Notes under the pieces: model-generated
Databases searched by the model: none
The model's input: the letters and a program-made list of their open reading frames with translations, nothing else
Told to the model about the DNA's origin: nothing
DNA from: Bryobacterales bacterium
GTDB taxonomy: Bacteria; Acidobacteriota; Terriglobia; Bryobacterales; Bryobacteraceae
DNA length: 64,000 nt
Assembly (NCBI GenBank): GCA_003164035.1
Contig: PLRS01000114.1
Coordinates: 1 to 64,000 of the forward strand
Direction of reading: 5' to 3'
Position numbers and translations under genes: made by a program
Shown: piece by piece, positions 1-6,927 of the stretch
How the letters are laid out: every line of letters begins with the position of its first letter
Position numbering within the stretch: the first letter of the stretch is position 1

Positions 1-104
1 TTTCAATCCCGGAAATCGCCCGCCTGGCCACCCACCTGACCCGCCTCGCCGAAGCCAAAAAGCTCCTCCAGGCGACCCAAAGGCCCCTCCGTAAGGCCGC
101 CTAA
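1..104 (+). CDS. C-terminal end of an unidentified protein (partial)
   Basis: The third forward frame is open from the window edge and gives 33 residues ending with TAA at 102-104. The peptide is helical and rich in Ala, Leu, Lys and Arg, starting SIPEIARLATHLTRLAEAKK. The codons look typical of the neighbours, but the fragment is too short to assign and could be chance. Confidence 0.35.
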   Translation, partial: SIPEIARLATHLTRLAEAKKLLQATQRPLRKAA

Positions 105-197
105 GGCCGCCGGACCGAAAAAAAGCCATTCGTTTAGGGCGCCGTCGAGCGGACTCTGCCCTAAGTGTGTCTGCCCTCTCGCGTCGGTGGTTCTTTC

Positions 198-292
198 CTT
201 CGTGGCGCGGACTGTCAGTCCGCGGCGTCGGCTTTCGAGCCGACGTTCTTTTCCTCCGTAGCGCCGGCGATCTTTGTCGCCGGTGTCCGATT
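198..292. repeat. Cluster of three small palindromes
   Basis: Three hairpin-forming palindromes follow one another: GCGGACTGTCAGTCCGC near 208-224, GTCGGCTTTCGAGCCGAC near 227-244, and CGGCGA/TCGCCG around a short AT-rich centre near 266-283. They lie between the window-edge fragment and the 3' end of the AlkD-like gene. Similar clusters occur at 14.9, 16.3, 18.6 and 47.0 kb. Their role is unknown; they resemble REP-type elements. Confidence 0.6.
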
Positions 293-293
293 C

Positions 294-1025
294 TTATCGT
301 TCGCTGGGGAAGCCGAGCTTCCGCGCCACCACGGGACCGTGCAATTCGCGCAGAGCATCGGTTGCGATCCAGCGGGCGGAGCGCGAACCTTGGCGGCCGA
401 TGGCCTCGGCGGTGCCAATCGCCTTGGCGTGCAACTGCCGATTGCGCTTTCCGATCTGCCGCAATGCCCAGTTCACCGCCTTTTTCACCATGTTACGGTC
501 GTCGCAGGCGGCCGCGGCGATCAGCGGCAGAAAGGCTTCAAATTGTGCGTCGGATGCCTCGTGGGCTTTCACCGCCAGCCCGGCCATCAGAGCGAATCCG
601 GCGCGGCGGACGAATTCGGCATCGGCATCCGCCCACTCGGCGGCTTTCTCGAATGCGGCCGGAGTGTGGCGCAGCAGGTTGTGGCACAACCCGTCGCACA
701 CGTCCCAGGAATCCAGATGGCGCACCCAGCGCTCCATCTGGCGGTTCCCTACCAGGGCGGGATCGTCCACCAGGGGCGCCAGTATCCGCGCTTCGTGAAT
801 ACCGGTATCCCACAAGCGCAGCGCCAGGCGGTGGTCGCGCCCCAGCTCCTTAGCGATACGCCGCAGCAGCGGTACACTCACGCCCAGGGTGCCCTCGGCG
901 CTGATTCCGTATCGCGCCATCCCGGCAACATTTGCCGGATTGGCGTGGGAGTTGAGTTCGGCGACCACCTGCGCCAGCACCGAATCGACACCGGTTTTCG
1001 GCTTGAGGACGGTTCCACGCGCCAT
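294..1025 (-). CDS. AlkD-like DNA alkylation repair protein
   Basis: This 243-residue protein matches the DNA alkylation repair (AlkD, HEAT-like repeat) family, whose studied members excise N3- and N7-alkylated purines without base flipping. Supporting motifs are the central HLDSWDVCDGLCHN segment, which carries the aspartate found near the active site of the family, and the later VKKAVNWALRQIGKRN helix, the most conserved signature. Length is normal for the family. The start ATG at 1025 lies divergent from the membrane-protein gene. Family assignment is firm; the substrate is not shown by sequence. Confidence 0.88.
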   Translation of the reverse strand: MARGTVLKPKTGVDSVLAQVVAELNSHANPANVAGMARYGISAEGTLGVSVPLLRRIAKELGRDHRLALRLWDTGIHEARILAPLVDDPALVGNRQMERWVRHLDSWDVCDGLCHNLLRHTPAAFEKAAEWADADAEFVRRAGFALMAGLAVKAHEASDAQFEAFLPLIAAAACDDRNMVKKAVNWALRQIGKRNRQLHAKAIGTAEAIGRQGSRSARWIATDALRELHGPVVARKLGFPSER

Positions 1026-1101
1026 ACGAATGTGGATCTCAGAATATCAAGCCGCCGTGGGTTCGTCACTGCACCCGCGGAGCATGCCATCCGCCGGGCT
1101 G

Positions 1102-1107
1102 TATAAT
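1102..1107 (+). promoter_or_regulatory. Possible -10 box of the membrane-protein gene
   Basis: A perfect TATAAT lies 12 bases before the ATG at 1120, in the divergent gap after the AlkD-like gene. No good -35 hexamer is visible. If used, the transcript would have almost no leader before 1120. Confidence 0.35.
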
Positions 1108-1119
1108 GTTTCCGAATGG

Positions 1120-3183
1120 ATGCGCCGAGCGGATAGGGCTTTCCGGCGCGTCATACCAATTGCGGACCGAATCCAGTTGACGCCACCAAGACTTTCCCGG
1201 CGAGCCACCGTCCTCGCCGATTGCTTTCTCGTTTTTCTGTTTGCGGCGGCGCTCATCCGCCCCTACTTCAAAGCCAAGTACCTGGACAAGTGGGAGTCCA
1301 TCGAAAGCACCTTCATCAGCGACGCCCGCTTCCTGGTAGCCCATTGGCCCCACCCGCAATGGCAGCCGCTCTGGTACTGCGGCACGCGTTTCGATTACAT
1401 TTATCCGCCCGCGTTGCGCTACGGCACGGCCATCGTCTCCAAGCTGACCGGCTTCTGGCCGGTGAAGGCCTATCACTTCTACGTATCGCTGTCCTATGCC
1501 TTCGGCATCGCCGGTATCTATCTGCTGGTCCGGGCGGCCAGTAAATCCAGGGCGGCAGCCTTTTTCAGCGCGGCGGCTACGGCCCTCATGTCACCCTGTT
1601 TTCTTTTCCTGCCCAACTTCCGCAACGATGCCTGGAAACTCCTCCCGCTGCGTCTTGGGGTTCTGGTCAAGTATGGCGAAGGCCCGCACATGACGGCTTT
1701 GGCCTGGGTCGGTGTCGCCCTCGCCTGTGCCTGGATTGCGCTCGATACCCGCTGCCGCTGGGCTATCGCGCTGGCCGCGGCAGGTTCGGCCGCGGTCGTG
1801 TCGCACAACTTCTATGGCGCCGTAGCCCTCGCCATCTTCTATCCGATTCTGGTCTGGTCGTTCTGGATCACCCGGCTCGACAAGCGCATCTTCCTTCCCG
1901 CCGCGGCGATCCCGGTCCTCGGCTACGGCCTGACCGCCTTCTGGCTGGTGCCGTCGTATTTCCGAGTCACCGAAGAAAACATGCGCTACGTTTCCCGGAA
2001 CGGCAACACCTGGTCGGTGTGGGCCGCGCTGGCGGTCGCGGTGGCTTTTCTGGTTTTCAGTAACCGCCTGGCGCGCGGCAAACCTGGGCGTACCTGGCCG
2101 GTGTTTGCCGCCGGTTCGGTAGTCTTTTTTTCGCTGTTGGTGCTCGGCAACGCCTGGTTCGATTTTCGCGTCTCCGGTGAACCGCTGCGCCTGGCGCCGG
2201 AATTCGACCTCGCCTGCATCCTCGGCGCGGCCGCCCTGCTCGGCTGGCTGTGGTCGCTGGGCGGACGGCTTCCGCGCCTGGCCGTCGCGCTGGTGCTGGC
2301 GCTGTCGTTCTATACTGCTCGCGGCTACCTGCGCCACGCCTGGCAGATTTTTCCTCGCGCGGCGGATTACCAGCCCAGAGTCGAATACCGCGTCACCGAG
2401 TGGCTGGCCGCCAACCTGCCCGGCTCCCGCGTTTACGCGAGCGGCTCGGTGCGTTTCTGGTTCGACGCCTGGCACGACCTCGCCCAACCCGGCGGCGGTT
2501 CCGAGCAGGGCTTGCTCAACGGCCTGGTGGAAGCCGCCCAGTGGGAGGTCAATCTCGGCACCAGGCCCGAACCCACGGTCTTGTGGCTGCAAGCACTCGG
2601 CGTCGACGCCATCTATGTCCCGGACCGGCGTTCCCGGGAAATCTTCAAGGACATCCAGTCCCCCAGGAAGCTCGATGGCGTTCTGCCGGTCGTCTACGAC
2701 GACCATGAGGGCGACACCATCTACCGCGTGCCGCGGCGGTTTGCCGCCCGCGCCCGCGTGGTGGACACCACCGGCCTCAATGCCGCCCGCCCTCCGGGCT
2801 TCAACGACGATGTGGAACACCTGCGGGCCTACGTCGAAGTGCTGGAAAAGGGCCCCGGCGCCGCTGTCGCCGTCACCCGCCCGGCTACCGGCCTGATCCT
2901 GATCGGCGCCCACATCGAGCCCCATCAGTCGCTGATCGTGCAGGAAACCTACGATCCCGCCTGGCAGGCGTGGACCGGCCCTTACCGGCTCCCGGTTCGG
3001 AAAGACGCCATGGGCATGATGGCCATCGACCCTCCGGCGGGCGACCTCCGCCTGCGTCTGGAATTTGTCACCCCGTCCGAGAACCGCATCGGCCGCATGG
3101 TCACTCTGATCGCCATCGCCATCTGCCTGGCACTGCTCGCGCTCGATTGGCGCGCCGCGCGGCGTTGCCGAACCGCCGCCTGA
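1120..3183 (+). CDS. Large polytopic membrane protein, PTPS-related / GT-C-like
   Basis: From ATG 1120 the protein has 687 residues. A first membrane segment (about residues 30-47) is followed by a loop containing WYCGTRFDYIYPPALRYG, then roughly ten further hydrophobic helices to about residue 430, a soluble region, and a final helix near the C terminus. The acidic/aromatic first loop with a YPP motif resembles the membrane family annotated as 6-pyruvoyl-tetrahydropterin-synthase-related, whose topology recalls GT-C glycosyltransferases. No enzymatic activity can be read from the sequence. An in-frame ATG at 1084 is the alternative start, but it lies upstream of the TATAAT at 1102. Confidence 0.7.
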   Translation: MRRADRAFRRVIPIADRIQLTPPRLSRRATVLADCFLVFLFAAALIRPYFKAKYLDKWESIESTFISDARFLVAHWPHPQWQPLWYCGTRFDYIYPPALRYGTAIVSKLTGFWPVKAYHFYVSLSYAFGIAGIYLLVRAASKSRAAAFFSAAATALMSPCFLFLPNFRNDAWKLLPLRLGVLVKYGEGPHMTALAWVGVALACAWIALDTRCRWAIALAAAGSAAVVSHNFYGAVALAIFYPILVWSFWITRLDKRIFLPAAAIPVLGYGLTAFWLVPSYFRVTEENMRYVSRNGNTWSVWAALAVAVAFLVFSNRLARGKPGRTWPVFAAGSVVFFSLLVLGNAWFDFRVSGEPLRLAPEFDLACILGAAALLGWLWSLGGRLPRLAVALVLALSFYTARGYLRHAWQIFPRAADYQPRVEYRVTEWLAANLPGSRVYASGSVRFWFDAWHDLAQPGGGSEQGLLNGLVEAAQWEVNLGTRPEPTVLWLQALGVDAIYVPDRRSREIFKDIQSPRKLDGVLPVVYDDHEGDTIYRVPRRFAARARVVDTTGLNAARPPGFNDDVEHLRAYVEVLEKGPGAAVAVTRPATGLILIGAHIEPHQSLIVQETYDPAWQAWTGPYRLPVRKDAMGMMAIDPPAGDLRLRLEFVTPSENRIGRMVTLIAIAICLALLALDWRAARRCRTAA

Positions 3184-3960
3184 TTACCTGCCCGCCCACG
3201 CCGGCGAGCGTTTGCCCAAAAACGCAGTCATACCTTCCTGCGCGTCGGCGGCAAGAGCGTTCATCGACATCACCTCCTTGGCGTAGGCATAGGCTTTGGC
3301 TTGGTCCAGGTCGATCTGGGTGTAGAAGGCTTGCTTGCCGAGGGCGACCACCAGGGAACTGGCTTCGGCCACCTTGGCGGCCAGTTGGCGCGTTTCGGCC
3401 TTCAGCGAAGCGGCGGGCACGGCGCGGTTGATCAGTCCCCATTCGGCCGCGGTCGCCGCGCTCACCGGCTCGCCGGTCAGCAGCATTTCCAGCGCGCGCT
3501 TGCGGCCGATGGCCCGCGTCAAGGCCACCATGGGTGCGGTGCAGAATAGGCCGATCTTGACGCCGGGCGTTGCGAACCAGGCTCCCTCGGCCGCGATGGC
3601 CAGGTCGCACGCGGCGACCAATTGGCATCCCGCCGCGGTGGCCGGACCCTGCACCTCGGCGACTACCGGCTGCGGAATGCTCTGGAGGAGGGTCATCAGT
3701 TCCGTGCAGACATCGAAGATCTCGCGATAGTCGTTGAGGCATCGCCCGGTCATCTCGGAAAGGTCGTGGCCGGAGCAGAATACCTTGCCGGCCGCGGCCA
3801 GAAGCACGGTTCGTGTTTCACGGTCGCGCGCGATTTCCGACAGGCATGCGATCAACTCCCGCATCAGCCCCAGCGAAAGCGCATTGCGCCGCTCCGGACG
3901 CTGCAGCGTCACCACCGTCGCCGGTCCTTCCCGCGTCACCCCGATCGATTCGAAGTCCAT
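3184..3960 (-). CDS. Crotonase-fold protein, ECHDC3-like
   Basis: This 258-residue protein is an enoyl-CoA hydratase/isomerase superfamily member. The CoA-binding/oxyanion segments are clear: FCSGHDLSEM (61-70) and AAGCQLVAACDLAIA (109-123). At the two positions holding the catalytic glutamates of rat mitochondrial hydratase (Glu144 and Glu164) it has Gln113 and Gly133. The pattern GCQLVA...FATPGVKIGLFC is that of the ECHDC3 group, so hydratase activity should not be assumed. ATG 3960 is chosen because homology begins at MDFESIG; the frame extends further upstream without family resemblance. It is divergent from the SDR gene. Confidence 0.85.
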   Translation of the reverse strand: MDFESIGVTREGPATVVTLQRPERRNALSLGLMRELIACLSEIARDRETRTVLLAAAGKVFCSGHDLSEMTGRCLNDYREIFDVCTELMTLLQSIPQPVVAEVQGPATAAGCQLVAACDLAIAAEGAWFATPGVKIGLFCTAPMVALTRAIGRKRALEMLLTGEPVSAATAAEWGLINRAVPAASLKAETRQLAAKVAEASSLVVALGKQAFYTQIDLDQAKAYAYAKEVMSMNALAADAQEGMTAFLGKRSPAWAGR

Positions 3961-4016
3961 CGCTCGATTAGCCCCCTTCGTAGCGTAGCGCGACTCGTGA
4001 TACTCTCTGAGTCGCG

Positions 4017-4772
4017 ATGGACACCAATGGAAAGGTCGCACTGGTCACCGGCGCCGGCAGCGGGATTGGCCGCGCGGTGGCGCTGGCTTTGCACGGGGCG
4101 GGGTACGCGGTGGTGTTGGCCGGACGCCGCCAGGAACAGCTCGATCGAACAATCGCGCTAGCGGCGTCCAGCGCGCCACTGCTCGCCGTCCCCACCGATG
4201 TCGGACAGCCGGATTCCGTGCGGGCGCTATTCTCGACGATTCGCGAGAAATTCGGCCGCCTGGACGTTCTCTTCAACAATGCCGGCGCCACCGCGCCCGC
4301 AATTCCCATGGAAGAGCTGACTTACGAGCAGTGGAACGCCGTGGTGAGCGTGAACCTGACGGGCGCGTTCCTGTGCGCCCAGCAAGCCATTCGGCTGATG
4401 AAGACGCAACAGCCCCGCGGCGGGCGCATCATTAATAACGGTTCGATTTCGGCCACCGCACCGCGGCCCAATTCGGCGCCGTACACCGCCACCAAACATG
4501 CCATCACGGGGCTGACCAAGAGCATCTCCCTCGATGGCCGCGCCTGGGACATCGCCTGCGGCCAGATCGACATCGGCAACGCCGCCACCGAAATGACCGA
4601 GCGCATGAAAGTCGGCGTAGCGCAGGCCGACGGTTCCCTGCGCCCCGAGCCGCGCATGGATGTGCGCCACGTAGCCGATGCCGTGCTGTACATGGTGAAT
4701 CTGCCGCTGGAGGCGAACGTGCAATTCATGACCGTCATGGCGACCTGCATGCCCTTGATCGGGAGGGGCTGA
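4017..4772 (+). CDS. SDR-family NAD(P)-dependent oxidoreductase
   Basis: A 251-residue classical short-chain dehydrogenase/reductase. The Rossmann cofactor motif TGAGSGIG is at 11-18, the structural NNAG at 87-90, and the catalytic residues are Ser143, Tyr156 and Lys160 (YTATK). Length is typical. Substrate cannot be inferred. It is divergent from the ECHDC3-like gene 56 bases away and is followed by the promoter of the Phd/YefM antitoxin. Confidence 0.88.
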   Translation: MDTNGKVALVTGAGSGIGRAVALALHGAGYAVVLAGRRQEQLDRTIALAASSAPLLAVPTDVGQPDSVRALFSTIREKFGRLDVLFNNAGATAPAIPMEELTYEQWNAVVSVNLTGAFLCAQQAIRLMKTQQPRGGRIINNGSISATAPRPNSAPYTATKHAITGLTKSISLDGRAWDIACGQIDIGNAATEMTERMKVGVAQADGSLRPEPRMDVRHVADAVLYMVNLPLEANVQFMTVMATCMPLIGRG

Positions 4773-4782
4773 GAACAGGCTC

Positions 4783-4791
4783 TGATATAAT
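4783..4791 (+). promoter_or_regulatory. Extended -10 promoter of the antitoxin gene
   Basis: TGATATAAT is a perfect extended -10 (TGnTATAAT). No convincing -35 is present, as usual for this promoter class. The predicted transcription start falls inside the first TGTACA operator copy. Confidence 0.7.
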
Positions 4792-4792
4792 G

Positions 4793-4810
4793 TGTACACA
4801 TCTGTACACA
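4793..4810 (+). promoter_or_regulatory. Tandem TGTACA operator of Phd/YefM antitoxin
   Basis: TGTACACA occurs at 4793-4800 and again at 4803-4810, so two palindromic TGTACA cores sit exactly 10 bp apart, on one face of the helix, between the extended -10 and the Shine-Dalgarno GGAG at 4811. The YefM-YoeB system of E. coli is known to use TGTACA cores for autorepression; use by this antitoxin is inferred. Confidence 0.7.
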
Positions 4811-4823
4811 GGAGAACAGGACC

Positions 4824-5087
4824 ATGGATCCCATCAGGGTCGGCATTCGGGATTTTCGGGAAAACCTCGCAACATACCTACTCGAAAGCGACGCGCCGGT
4901 AGCCATCACCCGCCACGGCGACACGGTCGGATACTTTATACCGGCGCGGCGCAAGCGCTCCGAAACGGAACGCGTAGCCCTGAAAGAAGCCGCCGCACAG
5001 CTTGATAAGTTACTGGCAGCGAAAGGGCTGACCGAAGAGGAGTTAGTCGAGGATTTTAAGCGTTGGCGCGCTGGCAAGCGCCGGTGA
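4824..5087 (+). CDS. Type II antitoxin, Phd/YefM family
   Basis: An 87-residue protein with the Phd/YefM N-terminal DNA-binding fold (IRDFRENLATYLLES, then an ITRHGDTVGYFIPARR strand-turn) and a charged helical C terminus of the kind that wraps the toxin. A Shine-Dalgarno GGAG lies 9 bases before the ATG. Its stop TGA overlaps the GTG start of the PIN toxin remnant, the coupling usual for antitoxin-toxin pairs. The partner is broken, so this is now an orphan antitoxin that may still autorepress. Confidence 0.85.
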   Translation: MDPIRVGIRDFRENLATYLLESDAPVAITRHGDTVGYFIPARRKRSETERVALKEAAAQLDKLLAAKGLTEEELVEDFKRWRAGKRR

Positions 5088-5448
5088 GCGCCGGCACAGG
5101 GCTGGTGCTGGACGCCAACATCCCGATCCGCGCCGTACTCGGCAGCCGGGTCCGCTCTTTGTTGCAGGCTTACGAGGATTCGACGGACTTCTACGCCCCG
5201 GACGTATGTTTCGAGGGGCGCTGGTCAAGCAGGTGGACGTGGCATTGTATCGGGATTTCGAGCAACTCGCGCGCGAGCGAATCGCCGCGCGCGACGTCGA
5301 GGACTGGCCTGTTGTCGCAACAGCCCTCATGCTGAATGTTCCCATCTGGACGGAAGACAGAGATTTCTTCGGCAGCGGCATTGCGACCTGGACGACAGAC
5401 CGCGTGGAGCTGCACCTGCGACGTCGGTGGCAAGGGCCGGCGACCTGA
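5084..5448 (+). pseudogene. PIN-domain (VapC-like) toxin, internally deleted and frameshifted
   Basis: From GTG 5084 the first frame encodes the PIN start: LVLDANIPIRAVLGSR followed by FYAPDVCFE, carrying the first catalytic aspartate. At about 5213 homology jumps to another frame, which gives VDVALYRDFEQLARERI and then the rest of the nuclease, including DWPVVATAL and WTEDRDFFG with the remaining acidic residues. Around 30 residues normally found between the halves are missing. Both ends of the gene are well conserved, so the deletion looks recent. An intact ribonuclease cannot be made from either frame. Confidence 0.8.
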
Positions 5449-5490
5449 ATTTCGCAGACGCATCGGCGGATCTGAAACAAAGGAAAGACC

Positions 5491-5754
5491 ATGTTGCGCT
5501 ATTCCGTCAAACTCCCCAAAGACACCAACGGCACGATTTTGGCCGATGTGCCCGCCATTCCCGAAGCCCATACCTTCGGGGAAGACGGCGAGGAAGCCCT
5601 GGTGCGCGCCGTCGATGCCATTGAGACGGCCCTCATGGGATACCAGGTGGACCGGTTGCTCGACCTGCGTCACGCCTCCCGGTTGGATCAACTGGAGGCG
5701 GCCTTCCGCGTACTCGGCAAGCGGCTCACTCTGGAAATTCGCGAGGCCGCTTAA
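5491..5754 (+). CDS. HicB-family antitoxin with internal in-frame deletion
   Basis: This 87-residue frame starts like a HicB antitoxin (YSVKLPKDTNGTILADVP, HTFGEDGEEALVRAV, AIETALMGY), which is the partial RNase-H-like fold. It then passes directly into the end of the usual C-terminal DNA-binding domain (QVDRLLDLRHASRLDQLEAAF). HicB proteins of this type normally have about 135 residues; roughly 50 in the middle, including the first HTH helices, are missing but the frame is kept. No hicA lies next to it. It is probably a non-functional remnant, although expression is possible. A second copy of its last 72 bases occurs at 9952-10023. Confidence 0.75.
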   Translation: MLRYSVKLPKDTNGTILADVPAIPEAHTFGEDGEEALVRAVDAIETALMGYQVDRLLDLRHASRLDQLEAAFRVLGKRLTLEIREAA

Positions 5755-5802
5755 CGCGGTAAGTACGCAACGCCAGCAGGGTCCGGAACCTTCCGTTGGC
5801 CG

Positions 5803-6828
5803 CTACTTCAGCGACGCGAGTGCCTTGATCTCCCGCCGGGCGATTTCCTTGGGAACGGGCGCATAGCCCAGGGCCGCCACCATTTTCTGACCGTCGGTGA
5901 GGGACCAGCGCAAGAAGCCCGTCAGCACTTTTCGCTGACCTTCCCCGCGGGCTTTCTGGGGTATCAGGAGCCAGGTGAAGGTGGCAATGGGATAGGCCGC
6001 CGCGCCGGGCGGATCGGTGATGGAAACCCGGAAGTGATCGGGAATGTTTCCGGCGGCGCTCGCCGCCGCGGCGGTGACGCTGTCCAGGTTGGCTTTGACG
6101 AACTGCCCGCCGGAGTTCCTGACGCTGCCGAACGGGATGTTGTTCTGCACGGCGTAGGTGAGCTCCACGTAACCGATGGAATAGGGCGTCTGCTTTAAGA
6201 GCCCCGACACGCCGTCGTTGCCCTTGGCCGAAAGACCGGTGGGCCATGGCACCGAGGTCCCTTTGCCCACGCGTTTCTGCCATTGCTTGGCGATCTTGCT
6301 CAGGTAGTCCGTCCAGCAGTATGTGGTGCCGCTTCCATCGGAACGGTGAACCACCACGATCGGGTTCGCCGGCAGGCGCGCCCGCGGGTTGTTCCGGGCG
6401 AGAACGGGATCGTTCCAATTCCTGATGGTGCCGAGGAAGATACCGCTAAGGGACTCCGGCGTGAATCTCAGTTCCTCCCGCATTCCCGGTATGTTGTACG
6501 CGGGCACGGCGGCGCCCAGCACGGTGGGGAAATGGAGGATCTCGGTATGCAGGCGGGTCCGGGCCTCCCCAAGTTGTTCTTCGGTCATCGGTCCGTCCGA
6601 GGCGCCAAAATCGACCGAACCGTCCAGAATGCGTTTGATACCTTCGGCCGATCCGACCGATTCATAGTTGATTTCGACGCCGGGACGGAGTTTCTGGTAG
6701 GAATCGAACCATTGGGCGTAGATCGGGTAGGGAAACGTGGCGCCCGCCCCATTGACCGTCTGGCCGATGGAGGGCTGCGCGAGGAAGAAAACCAATCCCG
6801 CTAGTGAGACGACGGCTTTGCTCATCAT
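5803..6828 (-). CDS. pstS: Phosphate ABC transporter substrate-binding protein PstS
   Basis: A periplasmic phosphate-binding protein of about 341 residues. A signal peptide (SKAVVSLAGLVFFLAQPSIGQ) precedes the family opening NGAGATFPYPIYAQW. The phosphate-binding motifs are present: SVGSAEGIKRI, FGASDGPM and VVHRSDGSGTTYCWTDYLS. Start 6828 is supported by AGGAG five bases upstream on the coding strand; a second ATG follows immediately. The partner genes pstC, pstA, pstB and phoU are not in the window. The gene lies 100 bases downstream of the hybrid kinase on the same strand. Confidence 0.92.
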   Translation of the reverse strand: MMSKAVVSLAGLVFFLAQPSIGQTVNGAGATFPYPIYAQWFDSYQKLRPGVEINYESVGSAEGIKRILDGSVDFGASDGPMTEEQLGEARTRLHTEILHFPTVLGAAVPAYNIPGMREELRFTPESLSGIFLGTIRNWNDPVLARNNPRARLPANPIVVVHRSDGSGTTYCWTDYLSKIAKQWQKRVGKGTSVPWPTGLSAKGNDGVSGLLKQTPYSIGYVELTYAVQNNIPFGSVRNSGGQFVKANLDSVTAAAASAAGNIPDHFRVSITDPPGAAAYPIATFTWLLIPQKARGEGQRKVLTGFLRWSLTDGQKMVAALGYAPVPKEIARREIKALASLK

Positions 6829-6927
6829 TCGGACTCCTCTTTCTTTCAGGACCCGCTTACGGGGCGGCAAATTCTATGGCATGGCTTCGAGGCCGCGGGA
6901 GCGCCCCAACGGCCGGAAACGGCGCCG

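Noticed and set aside
889-1119. Upstream extension of the membrane protein to 889
   Set aside because: It would overlap the divergent AlkD-like gene and its promoter region, and the extra residues lack membrane-protein character.
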